This document shows positions 15,923-24,779 of a stretch of DNA of 64,000 nucleotides, one piece after another (positions within the stretch are counted from its first letter, which is position 1; the number at the start of each line of letters is the position of its first letter). The DNA comes from Acidimicrobiia bacterium (lineage in GTDB: Bacteria; Actinomycetota; Acidimicrobiia; Acidimicrobiales; Poriferisodalaceae). Where the stretch lies: assembly GCA_012960315.1 (NCBI GenBank), contig DUBN01000054.1:1-64000 (forward strand). Direction: 5' to 3'. A program made the position numbers and the translations under genes. The notes below the pieces were generated by a model. The model saw only the letters and a list, made by a program, of their open reading frames with translations, had not been told where the DNA came from and did not search any database.

Positions 15923-17278
15923 TTGTTCGATCGCTATCGTTCCCCCACTATCGAGGCGGCATTGAGATACCTTCTAAGCGTGGTTAGGGACGAACGAAAC
16001 AGTTTCGACTGGACCGAAGCTTGGCCCGATCTAGTTACCACCCCCGCGGCTGCGGCGGCTCAAGTCCGCGATGGGGACCTAGTCGGCGCGAGCTTGCCTG
16101 AACCAACAGCATTTCTCTATGCCCTTGCCGAACGTACCGACCTAAAAGGGGTCGCCGTCTTCGTACCTGCACCAAGAAAGGGTGGGGCCGCAATCGCTAT
16201 GACCGCGAACCTTGAGTTACGCGCACCATTTCTTACCCAAATCCTTCGAGAGGCTGGCGCCCACGCTGAACTGGTGCCGGTACGACTCGAAGATTGGGGT
16301 CGGTTTAGTAAACGCAACCCGCCTCGCGTCGCATGTGTACAAGTTGGAGCTCCACTGCCTGACGGCACAGTTCCGCCGGGGTCGGCCATAGCAGGAAACG
16401 ATGCTCTGATTCATCGCGCGCGCAAAGAAGGAGATCTAGTTTTTGGCCTGGTGAACCCTGTCGTGCCTTACATCCACGGTGATTCTTTTAGGATCGAAGA
16501 TTTCGACGGTTTGATTCACGTACCTCTCAAGGGATCCATGCCGATCTTCGATGAACGAACGCCTCCCTCCGATCTCGATCCATTCGTCGACGCACTCGAC
16601 GAATTGATCCCCGACGGTGCCACGGTGCAGTCAGGAGTCGGAGGCCTAACTGAAGTAGCGCTCGCTCGGTTAACCCACAAGAACGATTTGGGAATTCACA
16701 CTGAGGTCATGGGTCAGGGTCTCATGGATTTGATGCGATCAGGCGCTGCGACAAACCGCTTGAAAACGGTCTTCCCTAACAAAACCGTTTTCACTATCGC
16801 TCTTCCCGAGACATTCGACTTTGTGGATGACAACCCGAACTGCCACATCGTCCCGGCGGACGTAGCCCTCAACCACAGTCAGATCGCCGCCAACCGGGAT
16901 ATGAGGTGTGTGAACGGCGCGTTGGAGATTGACCTTTGGGGCCAAGTCAACTCCGAGATGATCAACGGTGTACAGCACAGCGGTGTCGGGGGGGCTTTGG
17001 ACTTCCTCCGAGGATGTCAAATGTCCGATTCAGCGATGTCGATTCATCTGATGCCGGCAACCGCTCGCCGCGGCGCCGCATCTCGAATCGTGCCCCAAAT
17101 AAACGTGAACGCAGTTACCGCTACTCGATACGACGTCGACGTCGTCGTCACTGAATTTGGTATTGCGCGATTACAAGATGCGTCAGTAGGCCAAAAAGCC
17201 ACTCGACTCATAGCAGTGGCCCACCCAGATCACCGTTCTGAACTAAAAGAGGCTGCCCATCGGATGGGAATTCTCTAA
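15923..17278 (+). CDS. Acetyl-CoA hydrolase/4-hydroxybutyrate-type CoA transferase
   Basis: A 451-residue family-I CoA transferase/hydrolase. Recognisable parts are the N-terminal VRDGDLVGASLPEPTAFL, VQSGVGGLTEVALARL, HTEVMGQGLMDLM with the conserved Glu, and the C-terminal GQVNSE and VVTEFGIARLQ. It transfers CoA between carboxylic acids or hydrolyses acyl-CoA; the donor is not evident. The only start in this frame near the conserved region is TTG 15923, with AAGGAA just before it. It is divergent from the PEP-utilising gene and convergent with yaaA (3-base gap). Confidence 0.82.
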   Translation: MFDRYRSPTIEAALRYLLSVVRDERNSFDWTEAWPDLVTTPAAAAAQVRDGDLVGASLPEPTAFLYALAERTDLKGVAVFVPAPRKGGAAIAMTANLELRAPFLTQILREAGAHAELVPVRLEDWGRFSKRNPPRVACVQVGAPLPDGTVPPGSAIAGNDALIHRARKEGDLVFGLVNPVVPYIHGDSFRIEDFDGLIHVPLKGSMPIFDERTPPSDLDPFVDALDELIPDGATVQSGVGGLTEVALARLTHKNDLGIHTEVMGQGLMDLMRSGAATNRLKTVFPNKTVFTIALPETFDFVDDNPNCHIVPADVALNHSQIAANRDMRCVNGALEIDLWGQVNSEMINGVQHSGVGGALDFLRGCQMSDSAMSIHLMPATARRGAASRIVPQINVNAVTATRYDVDVVVTEFGIARLQDASVGQKATRLIAVAHPDHRSELKEAAHRMGIL

Positions 17279-17281
17279 GCC

Positions 17282-18064
17282 TTAGCCAGATACCCCTTCG
17301 GCTCTTATAAAGGTAGGTTCGCTGGCGGTGCTCCTGTCGGGCGCATACCGGTAGCCCATTTCGCCGAAATCGACAATTGAACGTGGATTGTCAATCCGGT
17401 TAAGAATCAGCCACGAGGCCATCGCTCCCCGTGCCTGTTTGGCGTAGAAGCTGATGATTTTAAAATTCCCGTTTTTCTCATCGAGAAATCGTGGACTGAC
17501 AACGCGGGCCGAAAGAACGCTTTCGTCTATTGCCGAGAAATACTCTTTGGAAGCCAAGTTGATTAACACCTGTGAGCGGTGACCTTCGAGATCTGTGTTG
17601 AGCATTGTGGTGATTTGATCACCCCAAAAATCGTAGAGATCAGTCCCTCGCTGAGTTGCGAGCCTTGTTCCCATCTCCAGTCGATAAGGCTGGATAAGGT
17701 CCAAGGGTCGAAGAACTCCATGTAAGCCAGACAAGATACGTAGCGTTTTTTGAGCTCGGGTGAAGTCTCGCTCGCTATAACGATTTACGTCCATGCCAAC
17801 GTAGACATCACCCTTGAACGCTAGAAGGGCCGGTCGAGAATTTTCAATTGTAAATTCGCGCTCCCAATCCTGATATCGCTCCGCATTTAGATCGGCCAAA
17901 GCGGGTGATAGGTGCATAAGTTCACCTAAATCTGTGGGTGACTTTTGGACTAGGGCCGCTACAAGCTCCGCCGAGTCATTTACCAAAGTTGGTAACGAAT
18001 GTTTACGGGTCCGAAGCTCCGAATCGAAGTCAAGGGTCTTAGCGGGTGATAGGACGATCAGCAC
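17282..18064 (-). CDS. yaaA: Peroxide stress protein YaaA (UPF0246)
   Basis: A 260-residue protein beginning LIVLSPAKTLDF, the family signature, with FKGDVYVGMD, RILSGLHGVLRPLDLIQPYRLEMG and FWGDQIT following. Length and motifs match E. coli YaaA, which lowers intracellular iron and DNA damage during peroxide stress. GTG 18064 is supported by AGGAGGAA nine bases upstream. It is divergent from the esterase gene at 18233. Confidence 0.92.
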   Translation of the reverse strand: MLIVLSPAKTLDFDSELRTRKHSLPTLVNDSAELVAALVQKSPTDLGELMHLSPALADLNAERYQDWEREFTIENSRPALLAFKGDVYVGMDVNRYSERDFTRAQKTLRILSGLHGVLRPLDLIQPYRLEMGTRLATQRGTDLYDFWGDQITTMLNTDLEGHRSQVLINLASKEYFSAIDESVLSARVVSPRFLDEKNGNFKIISFYAKQARGAMASWLILNRIDNPRSIVDFGEMGYRYAPDRSTASEPTFIRAEGVSG

Positions 18065-18219
18065 GTTGGGTTCCTCCTACTTGGAGTTTAGGGAGTGCGG
18101 CGGCTTCACTCGGGATCAAACTAGAACCGAGGCATTTCTATCTGCTGGCATTCTCTCTCCTAACGATCTGACAGCGGCGTCAGAATTCGTTGAAGGGAAC
18201 CTTGATCTGCCGTCGCGAC

Positions 18220-18225
18220 TACCGT
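18220..18225 (+). promoter_or_regulatory. Leaderless -10 element of the esterase gene
   Basis: TACCGT, seven bases before GTG 18233; no Shine-Dalgarno is visible. An in-frame TGA at 18203 shows that the gene cannot start far upstream. Confidence 0.45.
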
Positions 18226-18232
18226 CCAGGCT

Positions 18233-19177
18233 GTGATTGAAGATCCTGAGCTTGAAGCGCTGCGAGCGGTTACCAAGAGCGACAATGAAGCCATCAAGCA
18301 CATTCTTGGTACCCGAAGATTCTCTGAAGGTTCGGTCTCGGAAGCACGGACGGGTCTAAAAGGAGTTCCCCCGCAACCAATACTCGACCACGGAATAACA
18401 AAAACCATCCCGGTTCCCGGCGGAGAAATTGCGCTTCGTATGTTTATTCCAACAAACCCTCGGGGTGTCTATCTGCACTTACACGGAGGCGGGTGGGTCA
18501 TCGGTTCCGCCTTCGAACGCGATCCGAAACTTAGCGCCGTGGCGTCTAACACCAACTCGGTAGCTATTTCAGTGGAATATCGGTTGGCTCCAGAATTTCC
18601 TTTTCCGACAGCGCTTGATGACTGTGAAGCTGCCGCTCAGTGGGTTCTAGAGAACTCTGAAGAGGAGTGGGGGGTGCGCGGATTGGTAGTTGGCGGTGAA
18701 TCTGCCGGGGGGCACCTAAGTGCTACCACCGCCTTACGAATTCGGGACCGGCTCAGGGTGCCGGATCGATTAGTCGGCCTCAACCTCGTGTACGGAGTTT
18801 TTGATCTGAGCATGACCCCAAGCCAACTAAGAGGGCACGACCTACCGCTAATTCCCACTGAGACAATGCGTTGGTTCTACAAGCACTTCCTGCAAGGGGG
18901 GGAGGACCCCAAAGATCCTAAGATTTCGCCCCTTTATGCGGACCTAAAGGGTCTACCACCTTCGCTGATAACTGTTGGAACCAATGATCCATTGCTCGAC
19001 GACAGCTTATTTATGGCAGCCCGACTGAGGTCCGCTGGCTGCGATGTGACCTTGGATATTTATCCGGAAGGTATTCATGCGTTTACAGTATTTCCGGGTG
19101 CAGCAGGAGAAATAGCGAATGATCGAGCCGATAATTTCATAACCTCGTGTTGGGATCGATCTGAGCAAGCGCTCTAA
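18233..19177 (+). CDS. Alpha/beta hydrolase, hormone-sensitive-lipase family
   Basis: A 314-residue esterase. The oxyanion motif HGGG is at 84-87, the nucleophile Ser157 is in GGESAGG, Asp252 in TNDPLLDD, and His282 in GIHAF. This complete triad and the YRLAPEFPFP loop place it in the HSL (family IV) esterases, which hydrolyse short acyl esters. GTG 18233 is chosen from the stop at 18203 and the TACCGT element. The MBL-fold gene follows 10 bases later. Confidence 0.88.
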   Translation: MIEDPELEALRAVTKSDNEAIKHILGTRRFSEGSVSEARTGLKGVPPQPILDHGITKTIPVPGGEIALRMFIPTNPRGVYLHLHGGGWVIGSAFERDPKLSAVASNTNSVAISVEYRLAPEFPFPTALDDCEAAAQWVLENSEEEWGVRGLVVGGESAGGHLSATTALRIRDRLRVPDRLVGLNLVYGVFDLSMTPSQLRGHDLPLIPTETMRWFYKHFLQGGEDPKDPKISPLYADLKGLPPSLITVGTNDPLLDDSLFMAARLRSAGCDVTLDIYPEGIHAFTVFPGAAGEIANDRADNFITSCWDRSEQAL

Positions 19178-19187
19178 GCGGAGAACC

Positions 19188-20186
19188 ATGGCAACGACTA
19201 TTCAGCACTATCAGGATCTTGGCGACTTCGACTATGGGACGTGTGATCAGGTCACGCCTCTCGTTCGCAGAGTTATTTGCAAAAACCCAACGCCATTTAC
19301 CTACAAGGGGACCGGCACGTATCTAATCGGCCAAGGCGAAGTCGCAGTTGTCGATCCCGGCCCTCCGCTTTTAAGCCACCTTGATGACATTTTGGGCGCG
19401 CTGGATCCAGGCGAAGTGGTCACTCACGCATTTATCACTCACACACACAGCGACCATTCGCCTCTCACCAAGCAACTAAAAGAACGCACCGGCGCGATTT
19501 CCTACGGATATGGCCCACACGGAGCGGTGAGGGAGGACGACCCTAATGATCGAGTCGATTTCTCTGAGTACATCTCTACCGAGGAACAGGACCAGTACCG
19601 GAAAGAATATGAAGAACTTCCAGAAGAGCTAAAGCGGGAAGGCGCCGACACTGAGTTTGCCCCAGACGTATTCCTTGCTGACGGCGACATCGTCCACGGA
19701 TCCACCTGGACAATCGGAGCGATTCACACACCTGGGCATTGCTCAAATCATCTTTGCTTCGAACTCAAAGAAGAACGGAGCCTATTTTCTGGGGATCATG
19801 TGATGGGATGGGCTACAAGCGTTGTCGGCCCTCCCGATGGCTCCATGAAGAATTACATGGAGTCTTTAAGGAAACTGTTGCCCTTTAACCATGACCGGTA
19901 TTGGCCGACGCACGGCCCGGCTATTCCAAACCCCGTTGACTACGTGAGAAGCTTCATCAGTCATCGCGAACAGCGCGAGGAACAAATCGTCAGCTTTCTT
20001 CGCAAAGGCCCACAAAAAATCGCTGACTTTGTACCGGAAATGTACGCAAAGTATGACAAAAGGCTCTGGTATCCCGCAGCGGGTTCCGTGCATGCCCATC
20101 TGCTGCACATGGTTGAGACTGGACGTGCAGAGGTTGTCGACGCTGCCGAGGAACCCAAACTAACTGCTACATATCGGCTTTCTTGA
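19188..20186 (+). CDS. MBL-fold metallohydrolase with winged-helix tail
   Basis: A 332-residue metallo-beta-lactamase-fold hydrolase. Metal ligands: His85, His87, Asp89 and His90 in THTHSDH, then HTPGHCSNH, FSGDHVMGW and PTHGP. The last 90 residues form a winged-helix-like extension, as in LACTB2-type proteins (thioester hydrolases or endoribonucleases). A long acidic insertion (about 118-150) precedes the second half. GCGGAGAA is a weak Shine-Dalgarno before ATG 19188. It is probably co-transcribed with the esterase. Confidence 0.85.
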   Translation: MATTIQHYQDLGDFDYGTCDQVTPLVRRVICKNPTPFTYKGTGTYLIGQGEVAVVDPGPPLLSHLDDILGALDPGEVVTHAFITHTHSDHSPLTKQLKERTGAISYGYGPHGAVREDDPNDRVDFSEYISTEEQDQYRKEYEELPEELKREGADTEFAPDVFLADGDIVHGSTWTIGAIHTPGHCSNHLCFELKEERSLFSGDHVMGWATSVVGPPDGSMKNYMESLRKLLPFNHDRYWPTHGPAIPNPVDYVRSFISHREQREEQIVSFLRKGPQKIADFVPEMYAKYDKRLWYPAAGSVHAHLLHMVETGRAEVVDAAEEPKLTATYRLS

Positions 20187-20241
20187 TTACGTGGCGCCCA
20201 TCCGCACGGGCAGACATTGTCGTGACTAGTTTCGGCCAGCA

Positions 20242-20913
20242 ATGCGACTAGTTATCGCCAAATGCACCGTCGACTATTCAGGGCGTCTAGATGCTCACCT
20301 TTCAGAAGCGGTTCGCCTAATCATGGTGAAGGCCGACGGTTGTGTGGCAGTTCACGCCGATGGCGGTGCCTACAAACCTCTTAACTGGATGAACGCGCCA
20401 AATCATATTCGGGAGTACGAGGAAGATGGTGAGCTGAGGTGGACGGTTACCAATGAAAAGAAAGAGCAACTAACCATCAAACTTCACGAGATTCTTTCTG
20501 ATTTCACAGAAGAAATGGGTCTAGACCCTGGGCTCCAGAAAGACGGGGTGGAAGCGCACCTACAAGAACTATTAGCTGCAAACGTGGAGAAAATTTCGGC
20601 TGGAATGGTGCTGGTGCGAAGGGAGTACCCAACCGATATCGGGCCAGTGGATCTCTTGTGTAGGGACGTTGCCGGGATCGCCGTCGCTGTCGAAATTAAG
20701 CGCCGAGGAGAGATTGATGGTGTCGAGCAATTAACCCGTTATCTGGAGTACCTCAATCGCGACGGAAACCTTCGTCCCGTTAGCGGCATTTTTGCAGCGC
20801 AGGAAATCAAACCACAAGCACGCGTGCTAGCTGAAGACCGCGGCATTAGATGTTTGATCATTGATTACGACGCGCTACGCGGCATCGAAAGCAACGAACT
20901 TAAGCTTTTCTAA
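20242..20913 (+). CDS. nucS: Mismatch-specific endonuclease NucS (EndoMS)
   Basis: A 223-residue protein starting [20 protein letters not shown], the NucS signature. The nuclease domain has Asp137 in GPVDLL, Glu151-x-Lys153 in EIKRRG, and Gln163/Tyr167 in EQLTRYLEY. It ends NELKLF, a hydrophobic C-terminal tail like the sliding-clamp binding peptide of NucS. In Actinobacteria and some Archaea it does mismatch repair in place of MutS/MutL. It lies downstream of the MBL gene with 55 bases between. Confidence 0.95.
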   Translation: MRLVIAKCTVDYSGRLDAHLSEAVRLIMVKADGCVAVHADGGAYKPLNWMNAPNHIREYEEDGELRWTVTNEKKEQLTIKLHEILSDFTEEMGLDPGLQKDGVEAHLQELLAANVEKISAGMVLVRREYPTDIGPVDLLCRDVAGIAVAVEIKRRGEIDGVEQLTRYLEYLNRDGNLRPVSGIFAAQEIKPQARVLAEDRGIRCLIIDYDALRGIESNELKLF

Positions 20914-20946
20914 ACTTCTCAATGTTTGATTTGCTGATTACTGAAC

Positions 20947-21825
20947 TCAGCTAAAGGTGCACATGCCGTTGTCGATAACAGTTCGTTCCTGCTCTGTGTC
21001 CTTTTGGGCGATGGTGCGGTAAATCGCGCTTCCATCCTCTACCCATATCTGGACTGTTAGAGAATCACCCGGAAAAACTGGGGCCGAGAACCGAGAGTCC
21101 ATACTTCCAAATCGCGCTGGGTCTCCACCACAAAGTGCGTGTAGGAGTGCTCGACCCGTGAATCCATACGTGCACAGTCCGTGCAGGATTGGTGTGGGAA
21201 ACCCACCTAGCTCAGTCGCGAACCAGGGATCGCTGTGCAATGGGTTGTAGTCGCCCGAAAGTCTGTATGTCAGAGCCTGGTCTTGTCTAGTTTGGTACGT
21301 AATCTCGTGATCTGGTGACACGTCAGGAGCATGTACCTGAGGAGCAGTGTTTCCCTCCTCACCGCCGAACCCGCCCGCACCTCGAACAACTAGTGACCCG
21401 CGCAAGTCGAACAGGGATTCACCTGTTTCTTTCAGAGCGGCGCTGGCTTCAGTATCGATGATTGCGTTCTTTCCTTCGCCCTTATCCCAAATACCGCTGA
21501 CCTTCTCCTCAATAACCACAGTTCCTCCGACCGGAATGGGGCGATGCAAGGTGATGCCTTGAGAACCGTGGAGGACCCGACCCCAATCAATTTCTCCGAC
21601 CTTTCCAATAGCACCGCCGGCGCCGAAGCCAATCACCACCCCCTGTGTCGGGAAAGTCTGATGCTCGACTCCTTTGGAGTTATGGGTGGTGAACTCAAGT
21701 TCCGAACCGAATGGATCTTCAGCACCTGCTCCGATGCCAACCGCATAGAGGAGGGAATCGCGGTACCCCCAAGAACGCTCGGTCGATTTACCTGCAGCAC
21801 CTACAGCATTGGGGTCGATAGCCAT
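20947..21825 (-). CDS. MaoC-family (R)-specific enoyl-CoA hydratase (hydratase 2)
   Basis: A 292-residue double hot-dog protein. The C-terminal half has the hydratase-2 motif DYNPLHSDP followed by PTPILHGLCTYG, with catalytic Asp and His. It hydrates trans-2-enoyl-CoA to (3R)-hydroxyacyl-CoA. The start is ATG 21825 with AAGGAGAT upstream; the same frame is open 71 codons further but that part is unlike the family and overlaps nothing useful. It lies 40 bases after an SDR gene; together they match the two enzymatic domains of the peroxisomal multifunctional enzyme type 2. Confidence 0.9.
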   Translation of the reverse strand: MAIDPNAVGAAGKSTERSWGYRDSLLYAVGIGAGAEDPFGSELEFTTHNSKGVEHQTFPTQGVVIGFGAGGAIGKVGEIDWGRVLHGSQGITLHRPIPVGGTVVIEEKVSGIWDKGEGKNAIIDTEASAALKETGESLFDLRGSLVVRGAGGFGGEEGNTAPQVHAPDVSPDHEITYQTRQDQALTYRLSGDYNPLHSDPWFATELGGFPTPILHGLCTYGFTGRALLHALCGGDPARFGSMDSRFSAPVFPGDSLTVQIWVEDGSAIYRTIAQKDTEQERTVIDNGMCTFS

Positions 21826-21865
21826 AACGATCTCCTTCGGTTCAGTTGCACAACTAATGCCTAGC

Positions 21866-22783
21866 TCAGCTAAGCAGCCCTCCGTCAAACGGCCGACCGT
21901 CCATACCCGAGTTAAGTTGCGCTTCTGACACGAGTTGTCGGGCCACTTCTGCAATTTGGGTCGGATCGTCCACTGCTTCGACGACCGGACCACGATGCCA
22001 TCCGTTCGCCACTCCCAGAAGCCGACCCGATGCCTCAAACACTCTGCCAGTCACATCTGCTGACTCCGCGCTTTGCAACCAGGTAACTATGGGCGCGATG
22101 TATCGAGGATGCATAAGGGCTCTGTCCTCTTCAGATGCGTCGCCCATCCCGAGATCTTCAGTCATTCGAGTCAGCGCCCCTGGCGCGATGGCGTTAACCC
22201 TGACGCCGTATCTTTTTAGTTCGCGCGCAGCTATCACGGTGAAGGCTGCAATTCCCATCTTTGCAGCTCCGTAGTTCGTCTGGCCGGGGTTGCCGTAGAG
22301 ACCTGACACTGAACTGGTGTTGACGATCGACGCATTTACCGGTTCACCGGCTTTAGCTTTGTCTCGCCAATACGATGCCGCCCAACGCGCCGGCGCAAAG
22401 GTGCCTTTGAGGTGGACCTGAATGACAGCATCCCATTCCGCTTCGGTCATATTGACCAACATGCGATCGCGCAGAATACCTGCATTGCTCACAATGCCTG
22501 TTAGATCGCCGAAAGTCTCGATGGCTTGATTCACCATCCTTTGAGCACCTTCCCAATCCGAAACGTCATCTCCGTTGGCGACTGCCTCGCCGCCCATTAA
22601 CTCGATCTCTGCAACAACGTCGTCAGCTGGCCCCTGATCGGAGCCCGAGCCGTCACGGGCACCACCCAAATCGTTGACAACAACTTTCGCCCCATGCTCA
22701 GCAAGCATCAAACAGTGCTCGCGTCCTATCCCTCGGGCACCACCTGTGACAATTACGACCCGTCCTTCACAGAGCTTGCTCAT
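21866..22783 (-). CDS. SDR-family (3R)-hydroxyacyl-CoA dehydrogenase-like protein
   Basis: A 305-residue short-chain dehydrogenase. NAD-binding TGGARGIGREH near 14-24, VVNDLGGARDGSGSD (a signature of the MFE-2 dehydrogenase domain), SNAGILRD, Ser/Tyr/Lys catalysis in NTSSVSGLYGNPGQTNYGAAK. It probably oxidises (3R)-hydroxyacyl-CoA made by the MaoC hydratase encoded just downstream. AAGGGG is a weak Shine-Dalgarno before ATG 22783. Confidence 0.9.
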   Translation of the reverse strand: MSKLCEGRVVIVTGGARGIGREHCLMLAEHGAKVVVNDLGGARDGSGSDQGPADDVVAEIELMGGEAVANGDDVSDWEGAQRMVNQAIETFGDLTGIVSNAGILRDRMLVNMTEAEWDAVIQVHLKGTFAPARWAASYWRDKAKAGEPVNASIVNTSSVSGLYGNPGQTNYGAAKMGIAAFTVIAARELKRYGVRVNAIAPGALTRMTEDLGMGDASEEDRALMHPRYIAPIVTWLQSAESADVTGRVFEASGRLLGVANGWHRGPVVEAVDDPTQIAEVARQLVSEAQLNSGMDGRPFDGGLLS

Positions 22784-22928
22784 TGTTGACCCCTTTGTCA
22801 GCCTGTAAAAAGTTGCGAACTGATCGGGTGACCCTTTTTGATCTTTCAGAGCACCCGCTCAACTGTCTTGCCTAGCACACGCAGCGCCAATATTCCGAGG
22901 AGTCCAACCGCGCTCACTATGTGGCGCT

Positions 22929-24749
22929 ATGCCCCTACCATCCATCTACGTGCGCGAGATACTTCGCCTTCCCCGGTGGACCCTGATGGTAGGACTCCCT
23001 CTATTTGTTGTCGCGTCTCTCTTCAGCGCTTGGGCTATTGATACTGCGATTCATCGCGACCGGGTCGTTCGCAACGTAAAAGTCGCTGGCGAGACCGTCG
23101 GCGGTTTAAGCGATATCGCGTTGCGAGCGCGAGTAGAAGCGATTGCTAATCGAATTACGGCCACGAGAATTGCCATAGAGAGCGAAACGGGATCTGGGGC
23201 TTGGACTGCGGGCGATTTGGGCGTTTCTATAGACGTTGCAGCAACTTACGACGCCGCGATGAGTACACGTCGCCATGGCACTCTCAGCCGGCCACTTAAT
23301 TGGCTTTCAGCACTGACTTCCACCACTTCCGCCGAAATCAAGATCGACGTTGACATATCGAAACTTGAAGCAGTTCTGCATAGCTACCCAGGGTTCCGGA
23401 GCGAACCCGTTGAGCCCTCTGTGCAGGTGGTTCAGGGTCGTCTTGAAGCGGTGCCGAGTGTCGTCGGCAAGCTCATCGACCTCGAAGAGACATCACGGGT
23501 TCTTGCTGAGGCGATAAAGGGCGGTGGTTCACCAACTATTCGGGTGGGAACGGTAGAACTCTTACCAAGATTCAGCGATGAAGAGGTCGTTGATCTAGTC
23601 AGAACTGCAAACAAAGTTGTCGAAACACAACCGGAACTGCGTCTCAACGATTACCAGACGCTCTTACCGTCACATGTCGTCGCAAGCTGGTTCGCGCTAG
23701 ACACAACAGGCCAAGAACCAACCCTTACTATCAACCAGCCCCTAGTGCTTCCATCGCTCGAAGAGTTGCTCATCCCGGGCAATACCGGCGCGGGTCAAGC
23801 CCAATTCGACGTTCATAGCGACGTTGTAAGCATTATTTCCTCGGACGGTGGAACCGCTTGCTGTGATACCTCCGCTGTCAACATCGTCTTGTCGGCGCTT
23901 GACGAAGGCCCGACGAACGAGATCTATGTTTTGCCCAACCGCCCTGCGGCACCGCGAGAAGCTGTTAACCGTCTTCAAGCCCTGGGGGTAGTCGAACGGG
24001 TGTCATCCTTTACGACGTATTACTCGTGCTGCCTAGGTCGGGTCACTAATATCCAAAAGTTCGCGGAAATCGTGAGCGGCAAATGGATCAAACCCGGAGG
24101 GCGGCTTTCGCTGAACGAAACCGTCGGACGCCGCACTGAAGAAAATGGGTTTGTTAACGGAGGTTTCATATCCAAGGGCCGCTTGGTCGAAGACATCGGC
24201 GGAGGAATCTCACAGTTCGCCACGACCATATTTAATGCCGCCGTTCGAGCTGGGCTGGATTTCGAGTACTACCAAGCCCACTCCATCTACTTTTCGCGTT
24301 ATCCCTTCGGACTTGAGGCCACAATCTCATACCCTCGCCCGGATCTGATAATCACCAATCCGACGCCATTCGGAGTTTTGATTTGGAATAGTTGGACCGA
24401 TGAGTCCATCACTGTCGACATTTACTCGACCGTAAATGTCGAAGTGACTCTTGACGAACCGGAAGTGATTCTTGACGAATCGACGGAGGAGGCCATCGAT
24501 CTCTGTACACACGTAAAAACCCGGCGTAATAGACTCTGGAAAAACGGTACCGAGCAGGCTGACCATTTCTTCGCTACATACCGCCCCGAGGAAGGCCTCA
24601 ACTGTGATGGCACACCCTCTGACCCAGATCAAACCACTACAACTATCGCCGCAGATGAAACTATGGAAGAGGTTTCGGATCCAGTAGGGGGCGATGATCC
24701 CCCGACAACGAGTTCCTCCACAACGACGTCGCTCGATAACGGCGGCTGA
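22929..24749 (+). CDS. VanW-family envelope protein
   Basis: A 606-residue protein with a short cytoplasmic start, one membrane anchor near 17-40, a putative peptidoglycan-binding_4 region (about 60-300), and a VanW domain around 355-490 with PGGRLSLNETVGRRTEENGFVNGG and GGGISQFATTIFNAA. The tail is rich in Asp, Ser and Thr. Two vicinal cysteine pairs stand at 311-312 and 367-368. VanW proteins are linked to cell-wall and vancomycin-resistance clusters but have no established reaction. ATG 22929 is the likely start. It is divergent from the SDR/MaoC pair. Confidence 0.82.
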   Translation: MPLPSIYVREILRLPRWTLMVGLPLFVVASLFSAWAIDTAIHRDRVVRNVKVAGETVGGLSDIALRARVEAIANRITATRIAIESETGSGAWTAGDLGVSIDVAATYDAAMSTRRHGTLSRPLNWLSALTSTTSAEIKIDVDISKLEAVLHSYPGFRSEPVEPSVQVVQGRLEAVPSVVGKLIDLEETSRVLAEAIKGGGSPTIRVGTVELLPRFSDEEVVDLVRTANKVVETQPELRLNDYQTLLPSHVVASWFALDTTGQEPTLTINQPLVLPSLEELLIPGNTGAGQAQFDVHSDVVSIISSDGGTACCDTSAVNIVLSALDEGPTNEIYVLPNRPAAPREAVNRLQALGVVERVSSFTTYYSCCLGRVTNIQKFAEIVSGKWIKPGGRLSLNETVGRRTEENGFVNGGFISKGRLVEDIGGGISQFATTIFNAAVRAGLDFEYYQAHSIYFSRYPFGLEATISYPRPDLIITNPTPFGVLIWNSWTDESITVDIYSTVNVEVTLDEPEVILDESTEEAIDLCTHVKTRRNRLWKNGTEQADHFFATYRPEEGLNCDGTPSDPDQTTTTIAADETMEEVSDPVGGDDPPTTSSSTTTSLDNGG

Positions 24750-24779
24750 GACGTCTAGGCATAACTGATAGATACCCTC

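Noticed and set aside
20947-22038. MaoC frame extended upstream to 22038
   Set aside because: The extra 71 residues are unlike any MaoC protein and would overlap the upstream SDR gene; AAGGAGAT before ATG 21825 gives the better start.
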